From DATDAH01 sp963845425 (GTDB taxonomy: Bacteria; Actinomycetota; Acidimicrobiia; Acidimicrobiales; DATDAH01): a stretch of 64,000 bases of DNA. Made by a program: the position numbers and the translations under genes. Positions 60,517 to 64,000 of this stretch are shown piece after piece. The first letter of the stretch is position 1. Each line of letters opens with the position of its first letter. The notes beneath the pieces are model-generated. The model saw only the letters and a program-made list of their open reading frames with translations, was not told the origin of the DNA and did not search any database. The stretch spans positions 60,272 to 124,271 of the forward strand of contig CAWJSC010000015.1 of NCBI GenBank assembly GCA_963845425.1, written 5' to 3'.

Positions 60517-60525
60517 TCGGTCGCA

Positions 60526-60636
60526 GTGCGCGTCGCCCATCAGTCACGCGGCGGAGGCGCCAGCCGGAGCAGCGCTCCGGGTCGTTCGCCGACAGCTGCC
60601 GTAGGCAGCAGGAGCCGAGCAGGCGGCGGCGAATGA
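60526..60636 (+). CDS. Possible leaderless leader peptide upstream of the TSUP permease
   Basis: A 36-codon ORF (starts VRVAHQSRGGGASRSS, Arg/Ser/Gly-rich) with a leaderless-type start; its TGA overlaps the permease ATG as ATGA. Several strong hairpins overlap it (GGAGC/GCTCC; GCTGCC/GGCAGC). It could be a coupling or attenuation leader. No codon run for one amino acid is seen, so an amino-acid attenuator is not indicated. Confidence 0.35.
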   Translation: MRVAHQSRGGGASRSSAPGRSPTAAVGSRSRAGGGE

Positions 60637-61399
60637 CAGCTTCGCTGAGCTTCTGGGAGGCCGTGCTGGTGGTGCTGGCCGGGATGGGCGCGGGCGGGGT
60701 CAACGCCGTCATCGGTTCCGGCAGCCTGATCACCTTCCCGACCCTGCTCGCCGTCGGTTACCAGCCCGTGGTGGCCAACGTCTCCAACAACATCGGCCTG
60801 GTGCCGGGGTCACTGGCGGGCGTCCACGGCTTCCGCCGGGAGCTGGAGGGCCAGGGGCGGCGGGCCCGCACGATGGCCACGGCCTCGGGGCTCGGCGGCC
60901 TCACCGGGGCGATCCTGCTGCTGACGCTCCCGTCGGACGTCTTCGACGCCGTCGTGCCGATCCTGGTGCTCATGGCCTGCGCCCTGATGCTGGCCCAGCC
61001 CAGGCTGTCGGTCTGGGTGGCCGCCCGCCGCCCGGAGGAGGCCCGGGACGTGGGTCCGGCGCCTCTGGCCATCGCCTACCTGGCCGGGATCTACGGCGGC
61101 TACTTCGGCGCGGCCCAGGGCGTGATCCTGCTGGCCGTCCTCGCGGTGTTCGTCCCCGACGAGCTCAAGCGGTCCAACGCCCTGAAGAACGTGTTGGCGG
61201 GGACGGTCAACGCCGTGGCCGCGGTGGTCTTCATCCTCTTCGCCGACGTGGCCTGGGAGGCCGTCGCCCTCGTGGCGCTCGGGGCGACGGTCGGCGGGAC
61301 ACTGGGGGCCGGCATCGGTCGCCGCGTTCCCCCACGGTCCTGCGGATGATGGTGGTCGTCCTCGGCCTGGTGGTCGCGGTGAAGCTGCTGCTGGACTGA
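60633..61399 (+). pseudogene. TSUP (TauE/SafE) family permease, frameshifted near the C-terminus
   Basis: A sulfite/organosulfur-type exporter of about 255 residues. Seven to eight helices with TSUP landmarks: GMGAGGVNAVIGSGSLITFPTLL and YLAGIYGGYFGAAQGVILL. The frame runs to TGA at 61347-61349 after RRVPPRSCG, but one nucleotide shifted it continues TVLRMMVVVLGLVVAVKLLLD to TGA at 61399, the normal last helix. The shift lies at the C5 run 61330-61334, where a sixth C would restore the frame. Either a real mutation or a homopolymer error; function is lost or reduced if real. Confidence 0.8.
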
Positions 61400-61426
61400 C
61401 CCGAGGCCGCCGACGAGGACGTCGCC

Positions 61427-61432
61427 TACGTT
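61427..61432 (+). promoter_or_regulatory. -10 element of the dienelactone hydrolase gene
   Basis: TACGTT ends 6 nt before ATG 61439; leaderless start predicted. Confidence 0.45.
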
Positions 61433-61438
61433 GGCCCG

Positions 61439-62242
61439 ATGCCAGACGCGGACCTGTCCGACTTCGAGCGGGCCACCTTCACCCACGAGGGCAAGACGCG
61501 TGACGTCTTCCGGAAGGGGAGCGGTCCGGCGGTGCTGGTCATCGCCGAGATGCCCGGGATCACACCCAAGGTGCTCGCGTTCGCCGACCGGGTGGTCGAC
61601 GCGGGGTTCAGCGTGACCCTGCCGCACCTCTTCGGGGTGCCCGGCCGCGACACCTCGTCCAAGGCGACCGCGGTCCGCAGCGTGCTGAGCGCGATGGTCC
61701 CGGCTTGTGTGAGCAAGGAGTTCGTGGTCTTCGCCACCGGCAAGACCTCGCCGGTCGTGGACTGGCTACGAGCCCTGGCCAAGGCCGAGCACGAGCGGTG
61801 CGGCGGGCCGGGAGTCGGCGCCGTCGGCATGTGCTTCACCGGTGGCTACGCCTTGGCCATGTCCACGGAGCCGGCGCTGCTGGCCCCGGTGCTGTCTCAG
61901 CCCTCGACGCCGATCACCAAGAAGGGGGCCTACGGCATCGACATCTCGCCCGAGGACCTCGAGGTGGTGAAGGGCCGGTGCGCCAACGAGGACCTGCAGG
62001 TCCTGGGCCTGCGCTTCAAGAGCGACAAGTTCGTCCCGCCGGCCCGCTTCCAGTTCCTGCGCGACGAGCTGGGTGACGCCTTCACCTGCGTCGAGCTGGA
62101 GGACGAGGACGCCAACCCCGACGCCCTCGTCAAGCCCCACTCGGTGCTGACCGAGCACTTCATCGACGAGCCGGGGTCGGCCACCCATACCGCCCTCGAC
62201 CAGGTCCTGGATCTCTTCCGCCGGAAGCTGCTCGCCGCCTGA
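61439..62242 (+). CDS. Dienelactone hydrolase family protein
   Basis: A 267-residue alpha/beta hydrolase of the DLH family. The nucleophile is the Cys in GAVGMCFTGGYALAM (typical GxCxGG); His is likely in the VKPHSVLTEHFID segment, acid in the LGLRFKSDKFVPP segment. Cys rather than Ser is the hallmark of dienelactone hydrolases (chloroaromatic degradation), though the whole family is broad. Good coding start at ATG 61439. Cotranscribed or adjacent to nitronate monooxygenase. Confidence 0.85.
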   Translation: MPDADLSDFERATFTHEGKTRDVFRKGSGPAVLVIAEMPGITPKVLAFADRVVDAGFSVTLPHLFGVPGRDTSSKATAVRSVLSAMVPACVSKEFVVFATGKTSPVVDWLRALAKAEHERCGGPGVGAVGMCFTGGYALAMSTEPALLAPVLSQPSTPITKKGAYGIDISPEDLEVVKGRCANEDLQVLGLRFKSDKFVPPARFQFLRDELGDAFTCVELEDEDANPDALVKPHSVLTEHFIDEPGSATHTALDQVLDLFRRKLLAA

Positions 62243-62262
62243 GGTTCCGCGAGACTCGGGGG

Positions 62263-63396
62263 ATGCGCACCAAGGCCACCGAGCTCGTCGGCATCGACCT
62301 CCCGATCTTCGCCTTCAGCCACTGCCGGGACGTCGTCGCCGCGGTCACCAACGCCGGGGGCATGGGGGTGCTGGGCGCCGTGGCTCACAGCCCCGAGCAG
62401 CTCGCCATCGACCTCGACTGGATCGAGGACGAGGTCAAGGGCAAGCCCTACGGCGTCGACCTGCTGGTGCCCGAGAAGTACGCGGGGGCCGACGAGGGTG
62501 GGCTCACCCCCACCCAGTTGACCGACCTGCTCCCCGAGGAACACAAGGCCTACGTCGACGACATCCTCGAGCGCTACGACGTGCCCCCGATGCCCGAGGG
62601 CCTGGAGGTCCGTCGCGGCATCGGCGGGATGCGCATCGACCCCAAGAGCATGGCTCCCCTGCTCGACGTCCTCTTCGATCATCGGCCGTCGCTGGTGGCC
62701 TCGGCCCTCGGTCCGCCGCCGCCCCACTTCCTCGAGCGGGCCCACAGCCACGACATCCCGGTGGCGGCACTGGCCGGCAACCTCGAGCACGCCCGTCGCC
62801 ACGCCGAGGCCGGGGCCGACATGATCGTGGCCCAGGGCACCGAGGCCGGCGGCCACACCGGTCTGGTCGCCACCATGGTCCTGGTCCCCGAGGTGGTCGA
62901 CGCCGTGGCCCCGCGGCCGGTCCTGGCCGCCGGGGGCATCGCCCGGGGCCGCCAGCTGGCCGCCGGCCTGGCTCTCGGCGCCGACGGCGTGTGGTGCGGC
63001 TCGGTCTGGCTGACCACCGAGGAGGCCGAAACCCCGCCGTCGGTGAAGAGCAAGTTCCTGGCCGCCGGCTCGTCGGACACGGTCCGGTCCCGGTCGATGA
63101 CCGGGAAGCCCGCCCGCATGCTGCGCACGGCCTGGACCGACGAGTGGGAGTCCCCCGAGGGCCCTGGGCCGTTGCCCATGCCGATGCAGCCGATCCTCAT
63201 CGGCCCCGCGCTCCAGCGCCTGGCCCGGGTGGCCGACACCGAGGGCAGCGGCGGCCAGAAGCTGGTGACCTACTTCGTGGGCCAGGTCGTGGGCGCCATG
63301 AACACGGTCAAGCCGACCCGTCGCGTCGTGCTGGAGATGGTCGAGGAGTTCATCGACGCCGTCGACCGCCTCGACACCCTCGTCCAGTCCGAGTAG
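62263..63396 (+). CDS. Nitronate monooxygenase (2-nitropropane dioxygenase family)
   Basis: A 377-residue FMN-dependent TIM-barrel enzyme. Typical segments: LPIFAFSHCRDVVAAVTNAGGMGVLGA (flavin site), AQGTEAGGHTGLVATMVLVPEVVDAV (GTEAGGHxG, FMN phosphate/active loop) and PVLAAGGIARGRQLAAGLALGADGVWCGSVWL. It oxidises alkyl nitronates or acts as an enoyl-reductase-like/flavin monooxygenase. Start ATG 62263, 6 nt after a GAGACT element. Possibly works with neighbouring hydrolase in ring or nitroaliphatic breakdown (inference). Confidence 0.9.
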   Translation: MRTKATELVGIDLPIFAFSHCRDVVAAVTNAGGMGVLGAVAHSPEQLAIDLDWIEDEVKGKPYGVDLLVPEKYAGADEGGLTPTQLTDLLPEEHKAYVDDILERYDVPPMPEGLEVRRGIGGMRIDPKSMAPLLDVLFDHRPSLVASALGPPPPHFLERAHSHDIPVAALAGNLEHARRHAEAGADMIVAQGTEAGGHTGLVATMVLVPEVVDAVAPRPVLAAGGIARGRQLAAGLALGADGVWCGSVWLTTEEAETPPSVKSKFLAAGSSDTVRSRSMTGKPARMLRTAWTDEWESPEGPGPLPMPMQPILIGPALQRLARVADTEGSGGQKLVTYFVGQVVGAMNTVKPTRRVVLEMVEEFIDAVDRLDTLVQSE

Positions 63397-63511
63397 GCGA
63401 CGCTCAGGGCTGGGCACCCGTGTTCGGGGGTGACGCTGCGCAGCGGAGCGGAGCAGCGGAGTGGGCGGTCCACGACGGCGACGCCGGAGTTCGTGAGCGC
63501 GGCGAAAGAAC
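63397..63511. other. Intergenic region with short repeats
   Basis: The 115-bp gap between convergent genes holds a purine-rich run with reiterated AGCGGAG words (63437-63465). I see no clear hairpin with a T-run and no gene. Confidence 0.4.
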
Positions 63512-64000
63512 TCAGATGTAGCGATACTCGGCGGGGTCCGGCTGCTGGGTCCAGGTCCAGTAGTCGACGAGGCGCCAGGGGCTGAGGACGTGGATCTCGC
63601 CGTCGGGGTTCTTGAACCACGAGTGGCGGATCGAGGGGTGGGACCACACCAGGCCCTTCAGTTCGACCTGGGCCCGCTGGTAGTAGGCGTCGTGGACGTC
63701 CTGGCGGGGCTCCATGGCTGTGGCCCCCGAGGACAGGAGGAGGTCGAGGCAGCCGGTGATGTACCGCATCTGGCACTCGCTGTGGAAGATCAGCGAGCCG
63801 CCGTGGGCCAGATTGGTGCCCGGCCCGTACATGCAGAACAGGTTCGGGAAGCCGGGCACGGTGATGCCCAGGTAGGCCGACGGTCGGTCGCCCCAGCGCT
63901 CGGCCAGTACGGCACCGTCGCGGCCGACGACCTCGATGGGGAACAGGAACCGGTTGGCCTGGAACCCGGTGGCGTAGACGATCACGTCCACCTCGTGGCG
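63512..64000 (-). CDS. Flavin-containing monooxygenase, C-terminal part (5' end outside window)
   Basis: The last 163 residues of a flavoprotein monooxygenase of the Baeyer-Villiger/FMO class. DVIVYATGFQANRFLFPIEVVGRDG is the ATG-containing motif that precedes the second nucleotide-binding site in these enzymes; ITVPGFPNLFCMYGPGTNLAHGGSLIFHSECQMRYI is the FAD/substrate region. The frame is open to the window's right end, so the N-terminal FAD and NADPH Rossmann motifs lie beyond. Likely oxygenates ketones or sulfides. Confidence 0.9.
   Translation of the reverse strand, partial: RHEVDVIVYATGFQANRFLFPIEVVGRDGAVLAERWGDRPSAYLGITVPGFPNLFCMYGPGTNLAHGGSLIFHSECQMRYITGCLDLLLSSGATAMEPRQDVHDAYYQRAQVELKGLVWSHPSIRHSWFKNPDGEIHVLSPWRLVDYWTWTQQPDPAEYRYI

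Noticed and set aside
60540..60632. Possible riboswitch (cobalamin or SAM type) upstream of the TSUP gene
   Set aside because: Hairpins are present but no consensus core of a riboswitch class could be matched by eye.
63397..63511. AGCGGAG-rich stretch as a possible CRISPR or tandem repeat
   Set aside because: Units are short and irregular, without spacers of constant length.

Overview
The window is a very GC-rich (about 70 percent by eye), densely packed bacterial chromosome segment with no insertion sequence, prophage, CRISPR array or rRNA that I can see. The order recF - DUF721/dciA-like - gyrB - gyrA - DUF3566 protein - tRNA-Ile places it just downstream of the replication origin of an actinobacterium. 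GTG starts, stop/start overlaps (ATGA, GTGA, TGATG), a FliA/WhiG-class sigma factor and a lipid-degradation flavour (SCP2-type thiolase with a DUF35 partner, cytochrome P450, nitronate monooxygenase, Baeyer-Villiger-type flavoprotein) fit the class Acidimicrobiia (Iamia/Ilumatobacter-like). The phylum is well supported; the class is an inference.

Layout. 1-15.6 kb: recF (5' truncated), DUF721, a phosphoesterase, a cyclic-nucleotide-binding protein, an amino-acid transporter with a universal stress protein, an FtsX-like permease, a cupin, a permuted papain-like enzyme, gyrB, gyrA, an unusual TadG-like/VanY fusion, a DUF3566 protein, an APH-like kinase and tRNA-Ile(GAT). 15.6-23.5 kb: an oxidoreductase, a flagellar/sporulation-class sigma factor with a matching promoter in front of it, an MDMPI-type enzyme, an RCC1 gene remnant, an FMN reductase, a CtpE-like P-type ATPase and a HisN-like phosphatase. 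23.6-31.2 kb: a nitrogen-oxide block: an NsrR-type Rrf2 regulator, YwiC-like protein, RIC iron-centre repair protein, then a tightly overlapping operon of NarI-like cytochrome b, NasC/NapA-like molybdoenzyme, four-cluster ferredoxin, Tat-exported Rieske protein, a tiny membrane protein and a SLAC1/TehA anion channel. 31.2-41.3 kb: P450, PQQ-type propeller lipoprotein, LpqC-like esterase, HAD and metallo-beta-lactamase-fold hydrolases, an SLC41/MgtE-type transporter, DUF35-thiolase pair and an alpha/beta hydrolase flanked by two related palindromes. 41.3-52.1 kb: a potassium block on the minus strand: a DUF4118-GAF protein, a small membrane protein, kdpFABCDE and kup, preceded by four 11-bp-phased direct repeats that look like a KdpE operator. 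52.1-64 kb: ASCH, YtkA-like, thiol-dioxygenase-like, a divergent macro-domain/Fic pair sharing an AT-rich palindrome, FKBP lipoprotein, YbaK, a diadenylate-cyclase-domain protein, DsbB with a split TlpA-like partner, thioesterase, a frameshifted TSUP permease, dienelactone hydrolase, nitronate monooxygenase and the C-terminal part of a flavin monooxygenase.

How it works together. Two modules stand out. First, the 23.6-31.2 kb block combines NO/nitrite sensing and repair with an apparent quinol-linked, cytoplasmic nitrate-reductase-type enzyme that carries an external Rieske subunit and an anion channel. Second, the K+ block (Kdp plus Kup) lies a few kilobases from a predicted c-di-AMP synthase-like protein, the second messenger that controls K+ uptake in many Gram-positives. 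Across the window several genes have a TAnnnT -10 element only 6-9 nt before the start codon, suggesting widespread leaderless transcripts; one such element serves two divergent genes at once. Two neighbouring genes (TlpA-like and TSUP) carry indel-type lesions, either real decay or sequencing error.
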